The notes under the pieces are model-generated. The model was not told the DNA's origin. It did no database searches and saw only the letters and a program-made list of their open reading frames with translations. 64,000 bases of DNA from JBELHR01 sp049606855 (GTDB taxonomy: Bacteria > Bacteroidota > Bacteroidia > Flavobacteriales > Flavobacteriaceae): positions 190,855 through 254,854 of the forward strand of contig JBMYVY010000003.1 in NCBI GenBank assembly GCA_049606855.1, read 5' to 3'. Positions 43,537 through 52,302 of this stretch are shown piece by piece (the stretch's first letter is position 1; every line of letters starts with the position of its first letter). A program made the translations under genes and the position numbers.

Positions 43537-45498
43537 ATGGAAAGACCTTTACTTTCGGCTTGGTTACCGACTACAAATAAAGAAGTTAAACTTCGAGGAT
43601 GGGAAGAATTAGATGTAATACTCTTTAGTGGAGATGCGTATATTGATCATCCGTCTTTTGGTACGGCCGTAATTGGACGTTTGCTTGAAAGTTATGGGTT
43701 AAAAGTAGCCATAGTTCCTCAACCTAATGTAAATGATAATTTGCAGGATTTTGAGAAATTGGGTAAGCCGAAATTGTTTTTTGCTGTGACGGCTGGAGAG
43801 ATGGATTCCATGGTTTCTAATTATACCGCTTCAAAGCGTAAAAGAGATAAAGATGCCTATACTCCAAATGGAGATATTGGGTTTCGTCCAGATTACGCAA
43901 CAACCACCTACACTAAGATTCTAAAGGATAAATTCCCAGAAGTTCCAGTTTTAATTGGAGGAATTGAGGCCTCATTGAGAAGAGTTACTCATTACGATTA
44001 TTGGTCAGACAAGTTACAGGCAGGGATAATTAAGGAGTCCGGTGCTGATTTACTGGTCTACGGGATGGGAGAACAACCGCTTCAAGAAATTGTTTCTTTA
44101 CTTAAAAAGGGAGTTCCGTTCTCTTCGTTGACAACCATTAAGCAAACTGCTTATATTAAAGATAAAGAGGCACCACTTAAAAAGAATAAGAATTGGAAGG
44201 ATGTAGCATTGGCGTCGCATGAAGCTTGTGTAAAGGATAAGAAAACTTTTGCATCTAATTTCAAAGTTATTGAACAGGAATCCAACAAAACAAAAGGTAA
44301 TCGTTTGCTTCAGGATGTGGGTAATGAAACTATCGTGATTAACCCTCCTTATGAAACTATGACTGAGAAGGAGATTGATGCCTCTTTTAGTTTGCCCTAT
44401 ACGAGACTTCCTCATCCAAAATACAATAAAAGAGGACCTATTCCAGCCTTTGAAATGATTAAGTTTTCAATAAACACGCATCGAGGTTGTTTCGGAGGAT
44501 GTTCATTTTGTACGATTTCTGCTCACCAAGGAAAGTTTATCGCTTCAAGAAGTCAGGAGTCTATTTTAGAGGAAGTGGATCAAGTAACAAAAATGCCTGA
44601 TTTCAAAGGTTATTTGTCTGATATTGGAGGTCCATCTGCAAATATGTATCAAATGAAAGGTAAAGTACAAGAGATCTGCGATAAATGTGTTGCCCCTTCT
44701 TGTATATCACCGGTGATTTGTAGTAATCTTGATACCTCACATAAACCTTTAACAGAATTATATCAAGCGGTTGACAAGCATCCTAAAGTAAAAAAATCCT
44801 TTATTGGTTCAGGAATACGTTATGACATGTTGGTTCCTGAATTCAACAAAAAAGCAGACCCCAAAGAACTTGATGACTATACCGAAGAGGTGATTACAAA
44901 GCATGTTTCAGGTCGTTTAAAAGTCGCTCCAGAACATACCTCTGACCCTGTTTTAAAACTTATGCGTAAGCCTAGTTTTAAGTATTTTCATTTATTCAAA
45001 AAGCGCTTTGATCGATTAAATGCTAAGCGAAAGCTCAACCTGCAATTGATTCCCTATTTTATTTCCTCTCATCCAGCATCTCGTTTGGAGGATATGGCAA
45101 ATTTAGCAGCGGAAACTAAAGATATGGGCTTTAAGTTGGAGCAAGTTCAAGGGTTTACTCCCACACCCATGACAGTTGCTACAGTGATTTACTACAGTGG
45201 TTACCATCCTTATACTTTGGAGCCAATGGAGACTCCAAGAACTAAAAAAGAAAAAGAAGAGCAGCATAAATTCTTTTTTTGGTACAAGAAAGAAAATCGC
45301 GGTTGGATATCCAATACTTTAAAGAAAGTAGGAAGAGAAGATTTATTAGAAAAATTAATTCCTGCTAAAGGTTACGAAAAAGGCCTAAAAGTTAAAAATA
45401 CCTTTGACGATGCTGTTCCGAGAAGTCGCCGAAAATCTAAAAGAAAAAAATCTGGAGAATTTACTTCGGTGCTACCAAAAAAGAGAAGACGTAGATAA
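43537..45498 (+). CDS. YgiQ family radical SAM protein
   Basis: 653 residues. An N-terminal B12-binding-like domain (about 1-200) precedes the radical SAM core with the CxxxCxxC cluster site in RGCFGGCSFC near residue 317. A DUF3362-like C-terminal segment ends in a Lys/Arg-rich tail. UPF0313 proteins of this length are widespread but have no proven reaction. Appears monocistronic. Confidence 0.9.
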   Translation: MERPLLSAWLPTTNKEVKLRGWEELDVILFSGDAYIDHPSFGTAVIGRLLESYGLKVAIVPQPNVNDNLQDFEKLGKPKLFFAVTAGEMDSMVSNYTASKRKRDKDAYTPNGDIGFRPDYATTTYTKILKDKFPEVPVLIGGIEASLRRVTHYDYWSDKLQAGIIKESGADLLVYGMGEQPLQEIVSLLKKGVPFSSLTTIKQTAYIKDKEAPLKKNKNWKDVALASHEACVKDKKTFASNFKVIEQESNKTKGNRLLQDVGNETIVINPPYETMTEKEIDASFSLPYTRLPHPKYNKRGPIPAFEMIKFSINTHRGCFGGCSFCTISAHQGKFIASRSQESILEEVDQVTKMPDFKGYLSDIGGPSANMYQMKGKVQEICDKCVAPSCISPVICSNLDTSHKPLTELYQAVDKHPKVKKSFIGSGIRYDMLVPEFNKKADPKELDDYTEEVITKHVSGRLKVAPEHTSDPVLKLMRKPSFKYFHLFKKRFDRLNAKRKLNLQLIPYFISSHPASRLEDMANLAAETKDMGFKLEQVQGFTPTPMTVATVIYYSGYHPYTLEPMETPRTKKEKEEQHKFFFWYKKENRGWISNTLKKVGREDLLEKLIPAKGYEKGLKVKNTFDDAVPRSRRKSKRKKSGEFTSVLPKKRRRR

Positions 45499-45514
45499 AA
45501 GATTATTTTTGGCT

Positions 45515-45522
45515 TATCTTTG
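45515..45522 (+). promoter_or_regulatory. -7 box of the MscS-like gene
   Basis: TATCTTTG, 18 bases before the ATG at 45541. The frame is open from a TTG at 45520 inside this box, which argues against that start. Confidence 0.45.
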
Positions 45523-45540
45523 AGTAAAAAGTTAAGAGAT

Positions 45541-47175
45541 ATGCTTAAAAAACTTAGTTTATTCGTTTTTTTAATTTCATGCATAGGATTGCGTGGACAG
45601 AATTCTGTAATTCCTGAGGATTTAAAATCTCCTCAAAGTACGGTCTATACATTTACTCATTATGCTAATAGTGATGACCCTAATTATAGAGTGGCAGGGA
45701 GAACTTTGAAGGGGGTCTTCGGAGAGACTGCAACAGATAAAGCGGAGAAATTAAGTAAAATCTTACAAGCCAAAGGGTTAAAATTAGATATTTCTAAAAT
45801 TCCCTCAGACCCCAATTTCACAGATACCATTTCAGGAGATATTACAAATCGATATGTCTTATTTCCCAATAGGATGCCTGATATTTATGTTGAAAAACTT
45901 CAAGGGAATAGTCAGTGGTTCTTTTCTCAATTTTCAGTGGATGAAATTGATTTAATTTACAAGGAAGTTTTTCCTTATGGAACGGATTGGATTCAAGACA
46001 ATATGCCTGAAATTGGACACAAACCGGTTCTTGGAATCGAACTGTGGCAATTAGCGGGTTTACTGTTTTTACTAATTGGAGGCTTAATTTTTAATTGGAT
46101 TTTGAGAAAAATTATCAGTTGGTTACTTTCCGGTCTTGAAAGTCATTTAATTAAATACACCAATGAAGACACCCATAGAGGAGTAATTAAACTCTCTAAA
46201 CCTTTGACCTTTATTATCGTTATATTTTTAATAGAAAAGTTTCTTCCTTCCCTGCAACTTCCTATAGATTTATCGAGCTTTTTGTTTACCGGTTTTGATT
46301 TTGCTTATATCGTTTTTTGGGTAAGTTTCTTCTTGACTTTGGTTCAAATCGTGTCAAATGCGTATCTAGAGTATGCCAACAGAACAGATTCGAAATTAGA
46401 TGACCAATTGGTTCCAGTAATCAACAATGTCATGAAAGGCGTTGTGATTCTTGCGGGTATTTTAAAAATACTAACCGTAGTAGGGGTAAACCCAACTTCT
46501 GTGCTTGCGGGTGCGTCTATTGGAGGTTTAGCCTTGGCTCTGTCAGCCCAAGACACTGTGAAGAATTTACTTGGGAGTTTTATGATATTTATGGATAAGC
46601 CATTTCAAATAGGTGACTGGATTGAAGCTGGAACAGTTGTAGGTAGTGTGGAACAAGTCGGTTTTAGATCGACGAGAATACGTGCCGCAGATACCTCTAT
46701 TTTTCAAATTCCCAACAATCAATTAGCCGAATTGATTATCAATAACAAAGGGATGCGTAAATATCGAAGATATACGACAACTTTAGGAGTTAGATACGAT
46801 ACGCCACCTGTGCTTATGCAAAATTTCATAGACGGAATTAGAGAGCTTGTTGTGAATCATCAACACACACTTGATGACAAATATAATGTAGAGTTTGAAG
46901 CATTCGGAGCATCTTCGTTAGACATTTATTTAAATGTATATTTCGTGGTTTTAGATTGGAATGAATTGCAACGGGCTAAACATGCTCTGCATATGTCGAT
47001 TTTGACCTTGGCTAATGAAATGGGAGTATCATTTGCTTTCCCATCTCAAACAGTAATGATAGAGCAGTTTCCTGACAAAACCACCTTTGACATGAATTAT
47101 GATACTGGTGATGAAAAATATAAAAAGGCCCTGGATTCTGCGAAAACAGAATTAAAAGACCCAAAGAATAATTAG
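45541..47175 (+). CDS. Mechanosensitive ion channel, MscS family
   Basis: 544 residues from the ATG at 45541 (a TTG start at 45520 would overlap the promoter box). Signal peptide (LSLFVFLISCIGLRG), an extracytoplasmic domain of about 140 residues, four or so membrane helices, then the MscS pore helix and beta domain: GASIGGLALALSAQDTVKN followed by FMDKPFQIGDWI. Releases solutes on hypo-osmotic shock. The N-terminal extension is longer than in E. coli MscS. A strong terminator follows. Confidence 0.9.
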   Translation: MLKKLSLFVFLISCIGLRGQNSVIPEDLKSPQSTVYTFTHYANSDDPNYRVAGRTLKGVFGETATDKAEKLSKILQAKGLKLDISKIPSDPNFTDTISGDITNRYVLFPNRMPDIYVEKLQGNSQWFFSQFSVDEIDLIYKEVFPYGTDWIQDNMPEIGHKPVLGIELWQLAGLLFLLIGGLIFNWILRKIISWLLSGLESHLIKYTNEDTHRGVIKLSKPLTFIIVIFLIEKFLPSLQLPIDLSSFLFTGFDFAYIVFWVSFFLTLVQIVSNAYLEYANRTDSKLDDQLVPVINNVMKGVVILAGILKILTVVGVNPTSVLAGASIGGLALALSAQDTVKNLLGSFMIFMDKPFQIGDWIEAGTVVGSVEQVGFRSTRIRAADTSIFQIPNNQLAELIINNKGMRKYRRYTTTLGVRYDTPPVLMQNFIDGIRELVVNHQHTLDDKYNVEFEAFGASSLDIYLNVYFVVLDWNELQRAKHALHMSILTLANEMGVSFAFPSQTVMIEQFPDKTTFDMNYDTGDEKYKKALDSAKTELKDPKNN

Positions 47176-47182
47176 TAAATCA

Positions 47183-47215
47183 AAAACGCCAAGCAATATT
47201 GCTTGGCGTTTTCTT
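47183..47215 (+). terminator. Terminator between the MscS gene and the convergent metalloprotease gene
   Basis: Perfect 30-base palindrome of AAAACGCCAAGCAAT and its complement, with T-rich flank. Symmetry makes it usable from both directions. Confidence 0.9.
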
Positions 47216-47240
47216 CATTGTATAAAAAACTAAATAAGAA

Positions 47241-49694
47241 TTATTTAGTCTCCTTAAGTATATTGTCAATACGATTTGAAAGATCCATTAAGTGATACTT
47301 CTGAGTATTGTTTTTTGATTTTTTTGCTGCTTTAGCAAGATCACCTTGAAGCGTTATTAACTCCCCTTTTACCATAGGAGTAACCTCTGATTCATTTAAT
47401 TTGACCAAGGTAGTTTTTACATAACTCGAAGAAGATTTACGTGTAACATCTTTTGCATTGGTCAACAAATAATTCATTCGTTCAACATAGGCTCTTTGAA
47501 GGTTTCTTCGATAAGTGTCTATCTCATCTCCTGAACCTAATTCATCAAAAATCCCTTCCCTTAAATCTTCCATCATATCGGCTAACTTATAAGCTTTATC
47601 ACCATTTAGAGCTTCATTTTCAGCCATACGGGTCATGCGACCTGGGTTCAATATGTTATTTAAAGTTCTTACTTGAGATTTTCTTATAGTTTCTGTTACT
47701 CCAGAATATTCCGTTCTTGAAATAATATCTTGGTCAATTAACCACTCAGGTGTTTCGAATAATTGAGTTTGTACAAAAGCTAAACAATTTTCTTGATGTG
47801 CTTTAGGAACATAAGTATACACCGCTCCTTCTTGGTCACTGGTCTTGTAGTATTCATAAACACCACCTATGTTCGAAGAAACATGTCCCATGTATCGGTT
47901 AAACTGAGAAACCACATGTCCGTACATGTCATTTAAATCTGAATAGTCCTCTCCAGGCTTTGAAGTCCATTCAATTAAGTTTGGAACAATTCTCTTAAGG
48001 TTCGCGATACCGTATTGAGAAGCTTTAATTGCATCATCTCCTAAATCTTCAGTTTGAGAACTTGGGTCGACAACGCCACCTGCTTGTTGGTGTCCAAAAC
48101 GATACATTGGGTCTCCAGCATGAGCTAGGATCCACTGATCTAGTGTTTTCTTTTCATCTTCAGCAGTTGCTGCATCAGGAATAGGTCTATATCCCCATGA
48201 TATTGCATATTTATCATATACCCCAATGTTTGGCATTAGAGCTACACCATCATCTCCTGGTTGAGCTATATAATTAAATCTAGCATAATCCATAATTGAT
48301 GGAGCGGTACCATATTTTTGTGTGAAATCAGCAGATCTTAAAGAGTCTACAGCATAGGCTACAGAAGATCCCATATTATGTGGTAACCCAAGAGTGTGTC
48401 CTACTTCATGAGAGGATACAAATCGGATAAGACGTCCCATAACTTCATCTTTAAATCCGACGCTCTGCGCATCAGGGTTAATTGCTGCAGTTTGAACAAA
48501 GAACCATCCTTGTAATAAACTCATTACGTTGTGGTACCAATTGATATCTGATTCCAAAATCTCTCCTGAACGCGGGTCACTAACGTGAGGTCCATTGGCA
48601 TTCGGAATAGGAGAAGCTAAATAACGAACTACCGAATATCTAACATCTTCCGGAGACCAATCTGGATCTTCTTCAACAGATGGAGGGTCCATTGCAATTA
48701 TCGCATTCTTGAAACCAGCAGCCTCAAATGCTACTTGCCAATCTTCAATACCTTGTTTAATATAAGGCTTCCATTCCTCTGGAGTTGCTCTATCAACATA
48801 ATAAATAATTGGTTTTTTAGGTTCAACCAACTCGCCATTTTTGAATTTTTCAAGATCTTCATCTTTAACTTCTAATCTCCAACGATCTAAATAAGTTACT
48901 GTTTTAGATTTTTGCGCATCTAATCCATAGTCCGTTTGCTTAGAAGTAAACCAACCTACGCGTTCGTCAAAATACCTTCTTTTATAAGGTTCCTTATCTA
49001 AAAGAATCATCGAATTACTCATTTGAACCGATACGGTTCCCGTTGAAGAATTAGATGGTGGATTGGTTGCTTTATAAGTTTTTACATGGTGAACATTGAT
49101 GTTTTTAGGAAATGAATTTACGCTCTCGATAAAAGATTTCTTCATATCCACAGAAGAAATTTTATATGATTTTCTAACGTTTGCTGGAAGTCCTAATGCT
49201 TTTACATCTGTTGCATACATATCTGTAGCATCAATTACAGTAGCACCAGTTTCTTTGTTCATTGTTTTGATAGGGAAACGATATAGAACCGGTTCGAAAT
49301 TTGAGTTTTTTACGGCCTCTGCAACTGGTAAATTCTCATCTGCTACAATATTGTAAGATACTACTCTTACTACAACGTGTTTGGCTTGTTTTTGCCATCT
49401 CAAAACCTGAGTATTCGCCTTTTGCCCTCCAAAACTTCTGTTGTTATTGGTGTTACGCGCAATACGTGTAACCATTAACATTTCTCTTTCAAAAAGAGAA
49501 TCAGGTATTTCAAAAAGGTATTTGTCATCGATGTGATGTACTGTGAAGAGTCCTTTGTCACTAACTGCCTTTTCAGTAATGACTTCGTCGTAAGCTTTCA
49601 TTCCTCCTTTTTTCTTGTCTTGAGCCTGCAAAGTTGCTAGTGTGGCTAATGACAATGAAAATAGAAGCATGTGCTTCATTGTTTTCGTAATCAT
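47241..49694 (-). CDS. Secreted zinc-dependent metalloprotease (DUF5117/DUF4953 type)
   Basis: 817 residues. Signal peptide (LLFSLSLATLATLQAQ), then the DUF5118/DUF5117-like region and a metzincin-like catalytic part with HEVGHTLGLPH: zinc ligands His429, His433 and His439 and catalytic Glu430. The length and order match large Bacteroidota proteins of this kind. No C-terminal type IX sorting domain was seen, so it is likely periplasmic or exported by another route. A second start at 49679 is also possible. The substrate is unknown. Confidence 0.88.
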   Translation of the reverse strand: MITKTMKHMLLFSLSLATLATLQAQDKKKGGMKAYDEVITEKAVSDKGLFTVHHIDDKYLFEIPDSLFEREMLMVTRIARNTNNNRSFGGQKANTQVLRWQKQAKHVVVRVVSYNIVADENLPVAEAVKNSNFEPVLYRFPIKTMNKETGATVIDATDMYATDVKALGLPANVRKSYKISSVDMKKSFIESVNSFPKNINVHHVKTYKATNPPSNSSTGTVSVQMSNSMILLDKEPYKRRYFDERVGWFTSKQTDYGLDAQKSKTVTYLDRWRLEVKDEDLEKFKNGELVEPKKPIIYYVDRATPEEWKPYIKQGIEDWQVAFEAAGFKNAIIAMDPPSVEEDPDWSPEDVRYSVVRYLASPIPNANGPHVSDPRSGEILESDINWYHNVMSLLQGWFFVQTAAINPDAQSVGFKDEVMGRLIRFVSSHEVGHTLGLPHNMGSSVAYAVDSLRSADFTQKYGTAPSIMDYARFNYIAQPGDDGVALMPNIGVYDKYAISWGYRPIPDAATAEDEKKTLDQWILAHAGDPMYRFGHQQAGGVVDPSSQTEDLGDDAIKASQYGIANLKRIVPNLIEWTSKPGEDYSDLNDMYGHVVSQFNRYMGHVSSNIGGVYEYYKTSDQEGAVYTYVPKAHQENCLAFVQTQLFETPEWLIDQDIISRTEYSGVTETIRKSQVRTLNNILNPGRMTRMAENEALNGDKAYKLADMMEDLREGIFDELGSGDEIDTYRRNLQRAYVERMNYLLTNAKDVTRKSSSSYVKTTLVKLNESEVTPMVKGELITLQGDLAKAAKKSKNNTQKYHLMDLSNRIDNILKETK

Positions 49695-49761
49695 ATGTAT
49701 ATATTAAGTTTTCGTCCCCTAAAATAAACAATGCTCAGTCATGAAAACTTAATAAAATGTT

Positions 49762-49783
49762 AAAGCAGACCGAAGTCTGCTTT
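49762..49783 (-). terminator. Terminator of lysS
   Basis: On the minus strand AAAGCAGAC-TTCG-GTCTGCTTT, a C(UUCG)G tetraloop hairpin. The following T run is interrupted (AACATTTT), so termination may be partial. Confidence 0.75.
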
Positions 49784-49788
49784 ATTTT

Positions 49789-51492
49789 TTATTGAATATT
49801 GAAAACCGTGAGTACCTCATTGAGCATTTCTACCTTGATGACTCCGTGTTTTTTGAGACCCTTAATGGTTTTGTCCCATTTTTTATTTGACAATCCAGAT
49901 TCTGCTTTTAACTCTATTAATGCAAGTTGTCCAGTTTCTGAGTCTTTGAGAAGATTCATTACCAATTTCTCTTCATCGGTCATTGGTATTGCCTTTTTTT
50001 CAGGTTTCATTTGAGGAAAAAACAATACTTCCTGAATGGAGGAGTTATTGGTCATAAACATCACTAAACGATCAATACCAATTCCGATACCTGAAGTCGG
50101 TGGCATACCGTATTCTAATGCTCTTACAAAATCGCCATCAATAAACATCGCTTCGTCATCTCCTTTTTCTGAGAGTTTCAATTGATCTTCAAAACGTTCT
50201 TTTTGATCAATTGGGTCATTTAGCTCCGAATATGCATTGGCAAGTTCTTTACCATTTACCATTAACTCAAAACGTTCAGTCAAATCCGGATTATCACGAT
50301 GTTCTTTTGTCAAGGGACTCATTTCCTTAGGGTAATCCGTAATAAATGTGGGTTGTATATAATGATGTTCACATTTTTCTCCGAAAAGTTCATCAATTAG
50401 TTTACCAATTCCCATTGTTTCATCAACTTCTAAATCACAGGCTTTACAAACTTCTCTAAGCTCACCTTCATCCATTCCAGCAACGTCATAACCAGTATGT
50501 GTTTTAATCGCTTCTAAAATAGGTACTCTTGGATAAGGTGCTTTAAAGCTGACTTGGTTTTCACCAATTTGAACTTCTGTTGTTCCATTTGAATCAAGGG
50601 CAACTTTTTCTAAAAGCTCTTCTGTCATATTCATCATCCAGTGATAATCCTTGTAGGCTACATAGAGTTCCATTACCGTAAATTCAGGGTTATGAGTTCT
50701 ATCCATTCCTTCATTTCGGAAGTCTTTTGCGAATTCATATACTGCATCAAACCCTCCAACGATTAATCTTTTAAGATATAATTCATTTGCAATCCTCATG
50801 TATAAAGGAATGTCCAATGCATTGTGGTGAGTCATAAATGGACGAGCAGCAGCTCCTCCAGGAATAGGCTGTAAAATAGGTGTTTCAACTTCAAGATATC
50901 CTTTTTCATTAAAGAACTCTCTCATCGAATTAGTAATCTTAGTTCTTTTGATAAAAGTATCCTTTACCTGATCGTTTACAATTAAGTCAACATAACGCTG
51001 ACGGTATCGTAATTCGGGATCAGAAAAAGCATCATGAACCTTTCCTTCTGCATCCGTTTTTACAACTGGTAATGGCTTTAAACTTTTAGAAAGCACAGTC
51101 AATTCTTTGACATTAACTGAAATTTCGCCCACCTTGGTTTTGAAAACCTCACCTTTAATTCCTATTAAATCACCAATATCGAGAAGTTTCTTGAAAACGG
51201 TATTGTATATAGTTTTATCCTCTCCAGGAGCAAGTTCATCTCTATTTAAATAAATCTGCATGCGCCCAGTAGAATCTTTAAGTTCTGCAAAAGAAGCAGA
51301 CCCCATAATCCTACGGTTCATAATACGACCTGCAAGTATCACCTCTTTACCATCCATCTTATCAAATTGATTGATAATTTGTTCTATGGTAGCTGTACGT
51401 TTAAATTCTTCAGCTGGATAGGGATTAATCCCTAGATCTCTTAGTTTTTGAAGAGATTCTCTTCTGAGTATTTCTTGTTCTGATAATTGCAT
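49789..51492 (-). CDS. lysS: Lysine--tRNA ligase, class II
   Basis: 567 residues. An N-terminal OB-fold anticodon domain (about 55-165) and the class II catalytic domain are present: motif 2 near FRNEGMDRTHNPEFT and motif 3 GIGIGIDRLVMF near residue 470. A C-terminal extension of about 70 residues beyond the usual end is found in many Bacteroidota LysRS. Charges tRNA-Lys. Own promoter at 51525. Confidence 0.97.
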   Translation of the reverse strand: MQLSEQEILRRESLQKLRDLGINPYPAEEFKRTATIEQIINQFDKMDGKEVILAGRIMNRRIMGSASFAELKDSTGRMQIYLNRDELAPGEDKTIYNTVFKKLLDIGDLIGIKGEVFKTKVGEISVNVKELTVLSKSLKPLPVVKTDAEGKVHDAFSDPELRYRQRYVDLIVNDQVKDTFIKRTKITNSMREFFNEKGYLEVETPILQPIPGGAAARPFMTHHNALDIPLYMRIANELYLKRLIVGGFDAVYEFAKDFRNEGMDRTHNPEFTVMELYVAYKDYHWMMNMTEELLEKVALDSNGTTEVQIGENQVSFKAPYPRVPILEAIKTHTGYDVAGMDEGELREVCKACDLEVDETMGIGKLIDELFGEKCEHHYIQPTFITDYPKEMSPLTKEHRDNPDLTERFELMVNGKELANAYSELNDPIDQKERFEDQLKLSEKGDDEAMFIDGDFVRALEYGMPPTSGIGIGIDRLVMFMTNNSSIQEVLFFPQMKPEKKAIPMTDEEKLVMNLLKDSETGQLALIELKAESGLSNKKWDKTIKGLKKHGVIKVEMLNEVLTVFNIQ

Positions 51493-51524
51493 CGCAGACA
51501 GATTATTAATATTAAATTAAGGTG

Positions 51525-51556
51525 CAAAGATACAATCAAATAGCCTCTTTTACAAT
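51525..51556 (-). promoter_or_regulatory. Promoter of lysS
   Basis: On the minus strand ATTG, 20 bases, TATCTTTG, 32 bases before the lysS ATG. Confidence 0.55.
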
Positions 51557-51585
51557 AAGAGCCTTCATTTAAAAGGCCTAAAATT

Positions 51586-51616
51586 TTTGTAAAAAGTATA
51601 AACTGTTATATATTTG
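51586..51616 (+). promoter_or_regulatory. Promoter of the small RNA
   Basis: TTTG at 51586-51589, 19 bases, TATATTTG at 51609-51616: full match to the Bacteroidota consensus. It is divergent to the lysS promoter and is followed by no open reading frame. Confidence 0.7.
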
Positions 51617-51620
51617 CAGT

Positions 51621-51716
51621 GATGCTTAATTTAAGGCATCAGTTGTGTTGTTGGCAGGAGACTGCCGTGGTTTTATACCAATGGAAAGCATCCCTTAACT
51701 GGGAGGCTTTTTTTTT
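51621..51716 (+). ncRNA. Small non-coding RNA, about 96 nt, unnamed (6S-like candidate)
   Basis: A transcript from the promoter at 51586 would start near 51621 and end at the intrinsic terminator at 51688-51716, with no ORF. The ends can pair: GATGCTT (51621-51627) with AAGCATC (51686-51692). Inside are a hairpin GGCAG-GAGA-CTGCC (51653-51666) and a short TGGT/ACCA hairpin (51668-51680). Closing stem, large open middle and apical hairpin recall 6S RNA. A rival 5' hairpin pairs GATGCTT with AGGCATC (51634-51640), and the closing stem shares GCATC with the terminator stem. I cannot match it to a named family with certainty. Confidence 0.6.
51688..51716 (+). terminator. Terminator of the small RNA
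   Basis: GCATCCC/GGGAGGC stem with one A-G mismatch, loop TTAACT, followed by nine T. Confidence 0.88.
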
Positions 51717-51717
51717 G

Positions 51718-52215
51718 CTAAAAAAACAAGCTTTTGACGGGCCAAAACCCTTGAAAAAAGTAAACCAAAATCACAAAACAAACCACGAGTTTTAATCCCG
51801 TTGAAATCAAAAAACCAGCAAAGGAGCCTAAAGCGGCCTTGAAGGCTTTGTTAAAATCCCTTGAATCGTTTAAGATTTCTCCGAATAGCGCCCCAATAAA
51901 GGGACCGAATAAAATACCAAAGGGGCCAAAGAACAAACCAATTAATGCGCCTGCTATAGATCCACGCATTCCATTTTTTGATCCGCCAAACTTTTTCGTT
52001 CCTATGGCAGGTAAGAAATTATCGGCTAAGGTGAGGGTTAAAACTATTGCAAAACTTATCCAAAGGACATAAGGTCGGTTCTCAACTTGATCAGTTGCAT
52101 AAAGTGCGGCTAATCCAAACCAGGAAGCTAAAGGTCCTGGTAAAATTGGAAGAAAAGAGCCGATAATTCCAACAAAGACCAAAATAAATCCGATAATAAG
52201 TAAAAGTATATCCAT
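51718..52215 (-). CDS. DUF456 family membrane protein
   Basis: 165 residues with three or four membrane segments and the glycine-rich GALIGLFFGPFGILFGPFIG typical of DUF456. The function is unknown. Convergent to the small RNA: its stop codon begins one base after the RNA terminator. Confidence 0.85.
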   Translation of the reverse strand: MDILLLIIGFILVFVGIIGSFLPILPGPLASWFGLAALYATDQVENRPYVLWISFAIVLTLTLADNFLPAIGTKKFGGSKNGMRGSIAGALIGLFFGPFGILFGPFIGALFGEILNDSRDFNKAFKAALGSFAGFLISTGLKLVVCFVILVYFFQGFWPVKSLFF

Positions 52216-52302
52216 AGGATGCGAAGTTATAAAAAATGGCTTTATTAATTTTTAGTTATATTCATCCTTGCTAAAAAAAAGAACCCTTCACGACCTATTG
52301 AT

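Noticed and set aside
45520..45540. TTG start for the MscS-like gene
   Set aside because: It overlaps the TATCTTTG box; the ATG at 45541 gives a proper signal peptide.
47183..47215. Long palindrome as a mobile-element end or operator
   Set aside because: It lies between two convergent genes with a T-rich flank and behaves as a terminator.
51621..51716. Small RNA as 4.5S/SRP RNA
   Set aside because: The conserved GGAAG/AGCAG internal-loop motif of SRP RNA is missing.
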